64,000 bases of DNA, taken from an uncultured Flavobacterium sp. Its GTDB lineage: Bacteria > Bacteroidota > Bacteroidia > Flavobacteriales > Flavobacteriaceae. The stretch is taken from positions 14,589 to 78,588 of the forward strand of contig NZ_CAMLIX010000002.1 of assembly GCF_946479975.1 (NCBI RefSeq). Direction: 5' to 3'. Both the position numbers and the translations under genes were made by a program. Position 1 is the first letter of the stretch, and each line of letters opens with the position of its first letter. Below the pieces are notes generated by a model. The model saw only the letters and a program-made list of their open reading frames with translations, was not told the origin of the DNA and made no database searches. Below are positions 5,226 through 13,323 of this stretch, in pieces.

Positions 5226-5818
5226 AAAACAAAAAACAAAAAATAAGTATTAAAACAATAAAAAAAGAAAAAATGAAAACTACAGATAAAATTATCATTA
5301 TCGATTTAGAAGCCACATGCTGGCAGGGCGCGGTTCCATTTGGACAGCAAAATGAAATTATAGAAATTGGCTTGGCTGTATTAGACACCAAAACAGGAGT
5401 AATTTCTAAGAATAAGGGAATATTGGTAAAACCACAGCTTTCCAGCGTTAGTGTTTTTTGTACTCAATTAACGACTATTACAGAAGATATGCTAGAGAAA
5501 CACGGCGTTACTCTTCAAGAAGCTATCAAGCAGCTTAAAGATGAATATAAGTCCTATTCATACACGTGGGCAAGTTACGGTCTATACGATTTGAATATGC
5601 TTAAAAGACAATGTAAAACGTTCGGTGTTCCTTATCCAATGTCTGGAGATCATATGAATGTAAAAGAGCATTTTGCCGAAAAGTTTGGTTTGAGTAAAAC
5701 GACAGGAATGAACGGCGCGCTTAAATTATTGAATATTCCGTTAGAAGGGACACATCACCGCGGTATTGACGATGCCAAAAACATCGCCAAGATTCTACAT
5801 TGGTGCCTTAAAAACTAA
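5222..5818 (+). CDS. DEDDh-type 3'-5' exonuclease (ERI1/KapD-like)
   Basis: 198 residues from ATG 5222, which overlaps the previous stop; an internal ATG at 5273 (MKTTDKIIIIDLEATC) is an alternative giving the usual family N-terminus. Exo motifs: I, DLEAT (D28 and E30); II, the WASYGLYDLNML region with its Asp; III, HHRGIDDAKNIA (His and Asp). This pattern is that of ERI1/KapD-like exoribonucleases, which trim RNA 3' ends. As the last gene of the RNA-ligase island, ending at a strong terminator, it could process broken RNA 3' ends before sealing or degrade irreparable RNA. Family firm, partner role inferred. Confidence 0.85.
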   Translation: MKNKKQKISIKTIKKEKMKTTDKIIIIDLEATCWQGAVPFGQQNEIIEIGLAVLDTKTGVISKNKGILVKPQLSSVSVFCTQLTTITEDMLEKHGVTLQEAIKQLKDEYKSYSYTWASYGLYDLNMLKRQCKTFGVPYPMSGDHMNVKEHFAEKFGLSKTTGMNGALKLLNIPLEGTHHRGIDDAKNIAKILHWCLKN

Positions 5819-5850
5819 AAACGGCTGTCTCATACAAGACAGCCGTTTTC
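5817..5850. terminator. Bidirectional terminator
   Basis: AAAACGGCTGTCT and AGACAGCCGTTTT form a perfect 13-bp stem with a short loop, with A and T runs on either side. It closes the rightward RNA island and the leftward acyl-CoA synthetase transcript. Confidence 0.9.
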
Positions 5851-5871
5851 TTTTGGTTATATTATTGTGAT

Positions 5872-7653
5872 TTATTGATTGTTACCGTAGATTTTAGCGT
5901 AAAGATCTTTATAAATCTCTTTTATAATTTTACGTTTTAATTTCAAAGTAGGAGTAAGCTGTCCGCCATCGATAGACCAAACATCTGGAGTTAATTCAAA
6001 ACGTTTGATTTGTTCCCAATGTCCGAATTTTTTGTTGATACCTTCTATTTCATCATCGATACGTTTTATAACATCTGGATTCGAAGCAATTTCAGCATTA
6101 GAATCGCCTATAGTAATTTTATGGATTTTTGCCCATTCTTTTACAAATTCAAAATTTGGCTGAATAAAAGCTGCCGGCATTTTTTCGCCTTCACCAATAA
6201 CCATTATCTGCTCAATAAAACGAGATTGTTTCATCGCATTTTCGATCATTTGTGGTGCAATATATTTACCTCCAGAAGTTTTAAACATTTCCTTCTTACG
6301 ATCGGTAATTTTCAAGAAACCTTCGCTGTCAATTTCTCCAATATCTCCCGTATGGAAATAACCGTCTATAATTGCTTCGGCAGTTTTTTCGTGATCTTTG
6401 TAATAACCCAGCATTACGTTTGGACCTTTCAATAAAATTTCGCCGTCTTGCGCAATTTTAACTTCAAGATTTTGGATAGGTTTTCCAACCGTTCCAATTT
6501 TAAAACCTTTATTTCTTTGATCGTTAACCGCAATTACTGGCGAAGTTTCAGATAAACCATAACCTTCCATAACTGGAATTTCTGCTGCAGCAAAAACTCT
6601 TATCAAACGTGGCTGCAAGGCCGCACTTCCGGAAACCATTAAATCTAAATTTCCTCCCAAACCTTCTTTCCATTTACTGAAAATCAATTTTCGGGCAATT
6701 TTTAATTGAAATTCATACCAAAAACCATTTGCTCCGTAAGGCTCATATTTTAAACCTAAATCAATAGCCCAGAAAAATAGTTTTTTCTTAATTCCTGTTA
6801 ATTCAGCTCCTTTAGCATAAATTTTATCGTAAACTTTTTCTAAAAGTCTTGGTACAGCTGTAATTACAGTTGGTTTAACTTCTTTTAAGTTGTCACTAAT
6901 TTTCTCAATAGATTCTCCAAAATAAACCGAAACACCATAATATTGATAGATGTACAAAATCATTCTTTCAAAAATATGACAGATAGGCAAGAAGCTCAAT
7001 GCTGTGCTGTTTCCTGCATCAAACGGAATTCTTGGCGCGCTGTCTAAAACATTCGATACAATATTTTTGTGCGAAAGCATAACTCCCTTAGGTTTTCCAG
7101 TTGTTCCAGAAGTATAAATTATCGTTGCTAAATCTTCAGTTTTAATACTGTCTTTTCTAGCATCAACTTCGTTTTGGTTGCTCTCATCTGCGCCTAAAGT
7201 CAAAAGTTCAGACCAGTGTTTACAACCTGGAATTTCATTAAAAGAATACACTTCTTTTAAAGTAGGTACATTTGCTTTAATAGCCTGCACTTTTTGATAT
7301 ACTTCATCATCAGAAACAAAACAGTAAATACTGCCACTGTGATTTAAGATATATTCATAATCTTCCTCAGCAATTGTTGGATAAATAGGAACATTCTGAG
7401 CACCTGTCTGCAGAATACCAATATCCATTATATTCCACTCGGTTCTATTATTTGAAGTAATTAATGCAATTTTATCATCTTTCTGAATGCCCATACGCAA
7501 TAACGCTCTCGAAACTGCATTTGCCTTTGCAATATATTCCTGTGTGGAGGTTTTTTCCCAAGCTCCATTTTTTTTGGTAGCCAGAGCAACTGAAAGGTTG
7601 TAAGTTTCTTGTTGATAATAAGGAAAATCAAAAAGGCGTGTGATTGAAACCAT
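5872..7653 (-). CDS. Long-chain fatty acid--CoA ligase (AMP-forming)
   Basis: 593 residues. Activates long-chain fatty acids to acyl-CoA with ATP, feeding beta-oxidation or lipid synthesis at the inner face of the membrane. The adenylate-forming signature YTSGTTGKPKGV lies near residue 180, with GYGLSETSPV further on, TGDIGEID and the hinge/DRKKEMFKTSGGKYI segment near the C-terminus. Length is normal for the bacterial FACS group of this type (LACS/AMP-binding, about 590-600). Monocistronic, ending at the 5817 bidirectional terminator. Confidence 0.93.
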   Translation of the reverse strand: MVSITRLFDFPYYQQETYNLSVALATKKNGAWEKTSTQEYIAKANAVSRALLRMGIQKDDKIALITSNNRTEWNIMDIGILQTGAQNVPIYPTIAEEDYEYILNHSGSIYCFVSDDEVYQKVQAIKANVPTLKEVYSFNEIPGCKHWSELLTLGADESNQNEVDARKDSIKTEDLATIIYTSGTTGKPKGVMLSHKNIVSNVLDSAPRIPFDAGNSTALSFLPICHIFERMILYIYQYYGVSVYFGESIEKISDNLKEVKPTVITAVPRLLEKVYDKIYAKGAELTGIKKKLFFWAIDLGLKYEPYGANGFWYEFQLKIARKLIFSKWKEGLGGNLDLMVSGSAALQPRLIRVFAAAEIPVMEGYGLSETSPVIAVNDQRNKGFKIGTVGKPIQNLEVKIAQDGEILLKGPNVMLGYYKDHEKTAEAIIDGYFHTGDIGEIDSEGFLKITDRKKEMFKTSGGKYIAPQMIENAMKQSRFIEQIMVIGEGEKMPAAFIQPNFEFVKEWAKIHKITIGDSNAEIASNPDVIKRIDDEIEGINKKFGHWEQIKRFELTPDVWSIDGGQLTPTLKLKRKIIKEIYKDLYAKIYGNNQ

Positions 7654-7831
7654 GTTTAATATATTGAATTTTACTGCAAATTAAATAAAAATTGGGTACT
7701 ATTTTTATATTTATAAAATTTAATCGGAAAATTTATGGGTACTGTGATAATTCAACGAAAACGTTTTCTTTTTTTTAGAAAATGCTCCTAAAATCGAATA
7801 AATCTCTAATAACAAGTTTGTTTTTTACAGC

Positions 7832-8266
7832 TTATTGTACATTATAATCAACATAATCTTTTACTCTTTCGCCCATAAGAAACATTTTTTTCTTGGTGAA
7901 ATGAATAGAAAATTGAGAATAATACCATTCTTGACTGTCATTAGGTCGGTACCAAAAAGTGTAAGAGGCACTGTTATATCCTTCTTTAAAAATAGGAACT
8001 CCATCTTCTGAACATTCTATTCCCCAATTGATTTTTTGTTTGGTCAAATCTTCTGCCTGAATAAAACCGGTACCATCTGGATTTAAAACCGTTATAGGCT
8101 CTTTTAGATTTAAAGGAGCATAAGTCCCAGGAATAGGATAACCAATTGTTGTGGTAATAAAACGGTCTTTGGAGTTGTGGGTAATTTGATCTACGTGAAC
8201 TTGCGAATGCAAAGTCGCGGCAGCAAAAAATAGGCTGCAGATAAAAAGTAATTTTACAAATTTCAT
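7832..8266 (-). CDS. Exported protein of unknown function, 144 aa
   Basis: An N-terminal signal peptide (MKFVKLLFICSLFFAAATLHSQ, cleavage after about residue 21) is followed by a ~120-residue mature domain rich in Tyr, Trp and Asp with a GYNSASYTFWYRPNDSQEWY segment, probably all-beta. I do not recognise the family. Predicted periplasmic. It stands between the acyl-CoA ligase and the outer-membrane receptor, in the same orientation but with gaps over 100 bp, so there is no clear operon. Confidence 0.75.
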   Translation of the reverse strand: MKFVKLLFICSLFFAAATLHSQVHVDQITHNSKDRFITTTIGYPIPGTYAPLNLKEPITVLNPDGTGFIQAEDLTKQKINWGIECSEDGVPIFKEGYNSASYTFWYRPNDSQEWYYSQFSIHFTKKKMFLMGERVKDYVDYNVQ

Positions 8267-8410
8267 TCTATGTAGGTTTTATGTTTTTGGGCTCAAGAAA
8301 ATCTAGTGGAAGATTTTCTCTTGGCGAATATAATTCAATTTTTCAATAGAATTGACGCTTAAAAATACAAGATTGAAACTTTTATTTTTTACTGCTTTTT
8401 AGTCCGTTTT

Positions 8411-10822
8411 TTATTCGGTAGAAAACTGGTTTTCGAGTAATTTTTCTTTAAAATCAGATCTAAAAGTATAAGCAAAAGTTACCATTAAAGCTCGTGTGTC
8501 AGATTTAGAAGTTCTATTGTTACTAAATAGTAAAGTATTGTTTTTGTAACCGCTTTCTAAAGTATTAAACATATCCGTTGCAACTAAACCTAAACGAGCA
8601 TTGCTTTTACCTAATTTCTGCTGAAATCCTAAATCTACATTATAAATCGGAATCCTTTTTCCTTGTGCAGTTGCCAATGCTGAATTGTAATTTCCTATAA
8701 TTTGAAGTTTCCCACCTTTCCAAGGTGTGAAATTATTTATCAATTTTCCGTACCAGCTAAAAGCATTGCTTACTGCGTCCTGCGCCTGTTCTAGGTTTTT
8801 GGCATCAATATGTTGTTGAAAAGCCGTTAAACTGATATTGGCATCATAAAAAGAAAAAGGTTTTATGCTGAAAATAGTTTCGAGTCCGTAAGTAATTGTA
8901 TTTCCAATGTTTTGAGGCTGCAATAAAACAACGCCATTGTCTTGAAGAATAGCATATTGGCGAATAGTATTATTGGCATTTCTATAAAAAGCATTTCCAG
9001 AAAAAGAATATTTGTCGAATTCTTTATTGTAATTTAATTCTACAATATGAATAATTTCAGGCTTCAAATATGGATTTCCTCCATGCGGATTTAAAGCGTC
9101 AGTAATATCTACAAACGGATTTAACTGGTCTAATTCAGGTCGGTTGATGCGTTTGCTGTAACCGAATTTTAAAGATTCATCTGAAGCCAAATTCAGTTGC
9201 AAAGAAGCTGAAGGAAAAAGTTTTAGATAATCATTGCTAAAGCGATCGCTATTGTTTTGGGTTGCCCCAGTATTAGAAACATTTTCTGCGCGCAATCCTA
9301 AATTGTATTTCCACTTCGGATTTTCGATTTCACCGATGGAAGAATTCAACATTCCGTAAAAAGCACTGATTTGTTCATTAAAATCAAATGTGTTGCTCGC
9401 AATTGGATCAACAATATAATTGCCATTTTCTAATGTTGCACTTTGAAACTCCGAATTAAAAAATCGGAAAGTTCCTTTATAACCAACTTCCAACATTGAT
9501 TTTGCAGAAACGGGTACAGCATAATTTAAAGTAGCATTTGTTATATTTTCATGTTCATAATTATGTGTGCGCTGCAACAAAACAGCACCAATTTGCTGAT
9601 CGTATTCATCATAATTATAAGTATCAATATCCGTATTTTCGCGATCATAATTAAATGAAGAAGTTATACTCGCATTTAAAGATTTTCTACTGTCAGCAAA
9701 TTTTCGGTCATAATTAAAAGCAAATTCGGCTACTTTTGAACGTTCTAATTCTAAAGAATGTCTTCTGTTTTGCGAGAAAAAAGCACTTGTGTTGGTATTT
9801 ACCTGCGTGTACAATGTTTCATTGTTGTCCTGACTTTCCATGTTTCCAATTGCTTCAAATGAGAAACTGTTTCTTTCATTTGGAGTAAAATCAACGTTGA
9901 ATTTCAAATTCTGTAAACCTTCAGTACGTTCGTCATTTCTATGCTGTTTGATAAAATGTTCGTCGTCAACAAAATAATTCGTTCGGTCCGATTTTATTTC
10001 TTTGGTTCTGCCGGCAAAACGATTGTCGTAACCCAAACCAATATTCCATTTGTCTGTTTTATTATTTAAAAGTACCGAACTGTTCATTCTGCCTTTGGCA
10101 CCAAAACCAGCCCCGAGAACTACAGCGCCATTTAGACCGCTCTGATTAATTTTTTTAAGTTTGATGTTGATAATGCCGCTTTCTGTATTCGCATCGTATT
10201 TTGCAGTTGGATTGGTGATCACTTCTACGCTTTCAATACTGCTCGCCGCAATCTGATCCATATTGGTAATAGTAGAGTTTTTTCCGTTAATCAAAATCAT
10301 CGGCGATTTTCCTCTTAATGTTATTGCTCCTTCAGCATCAACTGCAATTGTTGGAATGCTTTTCAGCATATCAGTTGCTGTGCCGCCTGTTTGAGAAATA
10401 TTTGAAACAGCATTAAATACAAATCCGCCTTCTGTTTTTTCAATTTGCTTTTTATGAGAAGTCACAACAACGTCATTCAGTAAATTAGTGTCGTTTTGCA
10501 AAACAATATTCCCGAGAGAAATTGGCGTAGTTGAAACTTTGATTCGCTGTGTTATAGTTTTGAATCCAATTAACTTGAATTGCAACTGATAGTCGCCCGA
10601 ATTGATATTTTCTAAAGCAAAATTTCCAGAAGCGTCTGTTACAGCAAAACTGGCGACTTTAGTTGAATCGGTTGTCTTTTTTAAAAGTACATCAACAAAT
10701 TCGATAGGAAGTTTTCCGTCAGAAACATTTCCTTTAATTGAAGGATGTGTTTGAGCAAAAGTAAATTGGCTTATCAAAAAGAAGAGAGGTAGGGCGTATA
10801 ATTTTTGCATCATTTTTTTCAT
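8411..10822 (-). CDS. Outer-membrane beta-barrel receptor (TonB-dependent-like, carboxypeptidase-regulatory domain)
   Basis: 803 residues. Signal peptide (about 1-23, ends FTFAQ), a carboxypeptidase-regulatory-like beta-sandwich (about 25-110), a plug domain (about 120-215, with LRGKSPMILINGK and VEVITNPTAKYDA), then a long barrel of the 'outer membrane beta-barrel protein family' type ending in an aromatic/charged strand. Proteins of this group bind peptides, metal chelates or glycans at the outer membrane; no SusD partner is adjacent, so the substrate is unknown. A CAAAGATA (TAnnTTTG on this strand) lies 5 bases before the chosen start, so a start at Met4 or Met5 is possible. Confidence 0.88.
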   Translation of the reverse strand: MKKMMQKLYALPLFFLISQFTFAQTHPSIKGNVSDGKLPIEFVDVLLKKTTDSTKVASFAVTDASGNFALENINSGDYQLQFKLIGFKTITQRIKVSTTPISLGNIVLQNDTNLLNDVVVTSHKKQIEKTEGGFVFNAVSNISQTGGTATDMLKSIPTIAVDAEGAITLRGKSPMILINGKNSTITNMDQIAASSIESVEVITNPTAKYDANTESGIINIKLKKINQSGLNGAVVLGAGFGAKGRMNSSVLLNNKTDKWNIGLGYDNRFAGRTKEIKSDRTNYFVDDEHFIKQHRNDERTEGLQNLKFNVDFTPNERNSFSFEAIGNMESQDNNETLYTQVNTNTSAFFSQNRRHSLELERSKVAEFAFNYDRKFADSRKSLNASITSSFNYDRENTDIDTYNYDEYDQQIGAVLLQRTHNYEHENITNATLNYAVPVSAKSMLEVGYKGTFRFFNSEFQSATLENGNYIVDPIASNTFDFNEQISAFYGMLNSSIGEIENPKWKYNLGLRAENVSNTGATQNNSDRFSNDYLKLFPSASLQLNLASDESLKFGYSKRINRPELDQLNPFVDITDALNPHGGNPYLKPEIIHIVELNYNKEFDKYSFSGNAFYRNANNTIRQYAILQDNGVVLLQPQNIGNTITYGLETIFSIKPFSFYDANISLTAFQQHIDAKNLEQAQDAVSNAFSWYGKLINNFTPWKGGKLQIIGNYNSALATAQGKRIPIYNVDLGFQQKLGKSNARLGLVATDMFNTLESGYKNNTLLFSNNRTSKSDTRALMVTFAYTFRSDFKEKLLENQFSTE

Positions 10823-10898
10823 GAGACAAAGATATTTTGTCCAATAAAAAATGAAGAAGGATGTGTCTTAAGATACTATTAAATTAAGCTTAGGGTAA

Positions 10899-11612
10899 TT
10901 AAAATAAATTGGTGTAAATGATTTTAAAGCCAAATAAAATACAAATCGTAGAAGAAATTACAATGAGTATGTATTGAAGTTTTTTAGAATTAAGAATACT
11001 TTTAGTAAAAGGAATGCTGAAAAGACCAGCGGCGAGGAACATTCCTAAAATAGACCCAATGCCAAAAATCAATATATATAATAATCCTTCCAAAGGTGTT
11101 TTCATTTGAGAAATGACCAATATTACTAAAGACCCGCTTCCAGCTAAACCATGAACTAATCCTACCCAAAAGGCTGCTCTGTAATTTGCAGAACCAGAAT
11201 GATCGTGTGGAAAAGCCTCTATAGGATGAGAGTGAAAATAGGTATGAGCATGCATATGAGTATGTGTAACGCCATTGCTATGCGTATGTTCGTGGCTGTG
11301 ATAATAAGTGTGCGAATGTCTTTTCTTGTAAAATAGTTTGGTTAACCGATATGCTCCAAGAACAATAAGCATAATGCCTACAACGGCTTCGAGATAATTG
11401 AAAATGTTTTCGCTTATCGAAATTTTAAATCCAATCATCAAGACACCCACAATAAAAATGGTCGAAGTATGTCCAACGCCCCAAAACATTCCATCTTTTA
11501 AGGCATCTTTGATTTTGCTTCTGTTAGTGACTAGATTATTTACGGCTAGTAAATGATCGGCTTCAAAAGCATGTTCAAGTCCTGCATAAATAGTAATTAA
11601 AAATCCAATCAT
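10899..11612 (-). CDS. Nickel permease of the NicO/UreH-NiCoT type with His-rich loop
   Basis: 237 residues, about six membrane segments. The HAFEADHLLAVNN motif near residue 13 is the HX4DH-type nickel/cobalt signature; GHTST and VHGLAGSGSLV repeat the typical transmembrane motifs. A cytoplasmic or periplasmic loop (about 95-140) is packed with His-x-His pairs, a likely metal sponge. It is the last gene of the leftward hydrogenase operon, 3 bases after hypD, so it most likely supplies Ni2+ for the [NiFe] centre. Distinguishing the exact subfamily would need an alignment. Confidence 0.85.
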   Translation of the reverse strand: MIGFLITIYAGLEHAFEADHLLAVNNLVTNRSKIKDALKDGMFWGVGHTSTIFIVGVLMIGFKISISENIFNYLEAVVGIMLIVLGAYRLTKLFYKKRHSHTYYHSHEHTHSNGVTHTHMHAHTYFHSHPIEAFPHDHSGSANYRAAFWVGLVHGLAGSGSLVILVISQMKTPLEGLLYILIFGIGSILGMFLAAGLFSIPFTKSILNSKKLQYILIVISSTICILFGFKIIYTNLF

Positions 11613-11615
11613 GAT

Positions 11616-12692
11616 TTACAAATAATTAAAGTAAGCTGCACAAGCTCCTTCAGAAGAAACCATAGGCGCACCTAACGGATTGGATGGTTTGCATTTTTTT
11701 CCAAATTCAGGACATTCATTTGGTCTTTTATGTCCCGTTAAAATTTGACCAGCAATGCAATATTGATCTGTTTTTTTATTGACAGCAGTTATTGAAAATT
11801 TTTTGTCGGCGTCATACATTTTATATTTCTCTCTCATAACGAGTCCGCTGTCTTTAATTGCACCAATGCCTCGCCATTCTTGCGTTCCAATTGTAAAGAC
11901 TGAATCGACAACCTCTTTTGCTCGTATGTTGCCTTCTTCTTTGACCAATCTTGTATATTGATTTTCTACCTTATATTCTCCTTTTTCCAATTGCAGTACC
12001 GTGTGATAAATAGCCTGAACCATATCTGCAGGTTCAAATCCTGAAACCACAATTGGGATTTTGTATTTTTCGGCAATTGGATAATATTCTTCTAAACCAA
12101 CAATTGTGCATACATGACCAGCTCCTAAAAAGGCATTAATGGTACAAAATTCATCAGATAAAATGGCTTCCATTGCTGGCGGTACCAATACATGAGAAAC
12201 CAATAAGCTAAAATTTTTAAGACCTAATTTTTCAGCATAAATAACAGCCAATGCGTTGCTTGGTGCAGTAGTTTCAAAACCTACAGCAAAAAAAACGACT
12301 TCCTTATCAGGATTTTTTGAAGCAATATTTACGGCTTCCAAAGGAGAATATAAAATACGAAGATCGCCTCCCTCAGCTTTGGCTTCCAGCAAACTTTTTG
12401 ATGATCCTGGAACACGAATCATATCGCCAAAAGAACATAATATGACTCCTTTTTTCATTAACTCAATTGCTTTGTCGATTAATGAAATTGGAGTTACACA
12501 AACCGGACAGCCTGGTCCGTGAATCATTCTGATGTTTTTTGGCAGTAAATCTAACAGTCCATTTTTGACCAGCGAATGTGTTTGTCCGCCACAAATTTCC
12601 ATGATATTCCAAGGTTTGGTAGTAACTTTATGAATTTCCTTTATATAATGGTTTACCAATTCAGGATTTCGATATTCAGACATGTATTTCAT
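11616..12692 (-). CDS. hypD: Hydrogenase maturation factor HypD
   Basis: 358 residues from the ATG at 12692 (MKYMSEYRNPELV), which fits the family start better than the ATG at 12701 that overlaps the previous gene. HypD with HypC builds the Fe(CN)2CO fragment of [NiFe]-hydrogenase. Seen: ICGGQTHS, GPGCPVCVTP (catalytic Cys pair) and the C-terminal Cys-rich cluster (CIAGQ..., ECPEFGKKCKP, GACAAYF) that holds a [4Fe-4S]. Lies between the FKBP gene and the nickel permease in a tightly spaced operon. Confidence 0.97.
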   Translation of the reverse strand: MKYMSEYRNPELVNHYIKEIHKVTTKPWNIMEICGGQTHSLVKNGLLDLLPKNIRMIHGPGCPVCVTPISLIDKAIELMKKGVILCSFGDMIRVPGSSKSLLEAKAEGGDLRILYSPLEAVNIASKNPDKEVVFFAVGFETTAPSNALAVIYAEKLGLKNFSLLVSHVLVPPAMEAILSDEFCTINAFLGAGHVCTIVGLEEYYPIAEKYKIPIVVSGFEPADMVQAIYHTVLQLEKGEYKVENQYTRLVKEEGNIRAKEVVDSVFTIGTQEWRGIGAIKDSGLVMREKYKMYDADKKFSITAVNKKTDQYCIAGQILTGHKRPNECPEFGKKCKPSNPLGAPMVSSEGACAAYFNYL

Positions 12693-12693
12693 T

Positions 12694-13320
12694 TTAAACA
12701 ATATTTAAAAGTTCAATAATAAATATCAAAGTCGAGTTAGGCTGAATCATTGGTGGCGCGCCAATATGAGCATATGCCAAATCATGCGGCACATAAATTT
12801 TCCAGCGGGAACCTTCAGGCATTAATTGCAGTGCTTCCTGCCAGCCGGTTAAAGTTTGCAAAACACGCATTTTTTGCGCTCCCGTTTCTTTAGTCGAATC
12901 AAAAACATTTTTATTTAGTAAATAACCTTCATAAACAACATTTACGGTGTCTGTAATTTTTGGTATTTTTCCTTTTCCCTGTTCTAAAATTTCATATTGT
13001 AAACCACTTGGCAAGGTGACAATACCTTCTTTTTTTGCATTTTTTTCTAAAAAGACTCTTCCAATCTCCGCATTTTTTACTTTTAGTTCTTCTTGTAAAA
13101 GCGCAACGTAATTATTGAAAATTTCAATAGAACGTTTGGGAGAAATTTTTTCTGAAGATTTTTCAAAAACAGATTTCATTCCGTCTGTAAAATCGTCATA
13201 CATTATTTCATCAAAACCAATGTCTTTCAGGCTCAAAGCCATTACAACACCTGCAGAATATGATATTTTGTCTTTTTCTTCTGTTTTTCCAATATGTCCT
13301 AATAATTCAAGAATATCCAT
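12694..13320 (-). CDS. FKBP-type peptidyl-prolyl isomerase inside the hyp operon
   Basis: 208 residues. An N-terminal helical dimerisation region of the FklB/Mip type (about 1-105) is followed by an FKBP domain (about 115-208: VNVVYEGYL, GWQEALQLMPEGSRWKIYVP, LIFIIELL). There is no signal peptide, so it is cytoplasmic. It lies 3 bases after hypF and abuts hypD, clearly within the hydrogenase operon. In E. coli an FKBP protein (SlyD) helps nickel delivery to hydrogenase with HypB; this one lacks SlyD's metal-binding tail but may be an analogous folding helper. Family firm, hydrogenase role inferred. Confidence 0.88.
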   Translation of the reverse strand: MDILELLGHIGKTEEKDKISYSAGVVMALSLKDIGFDEIMYDDFTDGMKSVFEKSSEKISPKRSIEIFNNYVALLQEELKVKNAEIGRVFLEKNAKKEGIVTLPSGLQYEILEQGKGKIPKITDTVNVVYEGYLLNKNVFDSTKETGAQKMRVLQTLTGWQEALQLMPEGSRWKIYVPHDLAYAHIGAPPMIQPNSTLIFIIELLNIV

Positions 13321-13323
13321 GTT

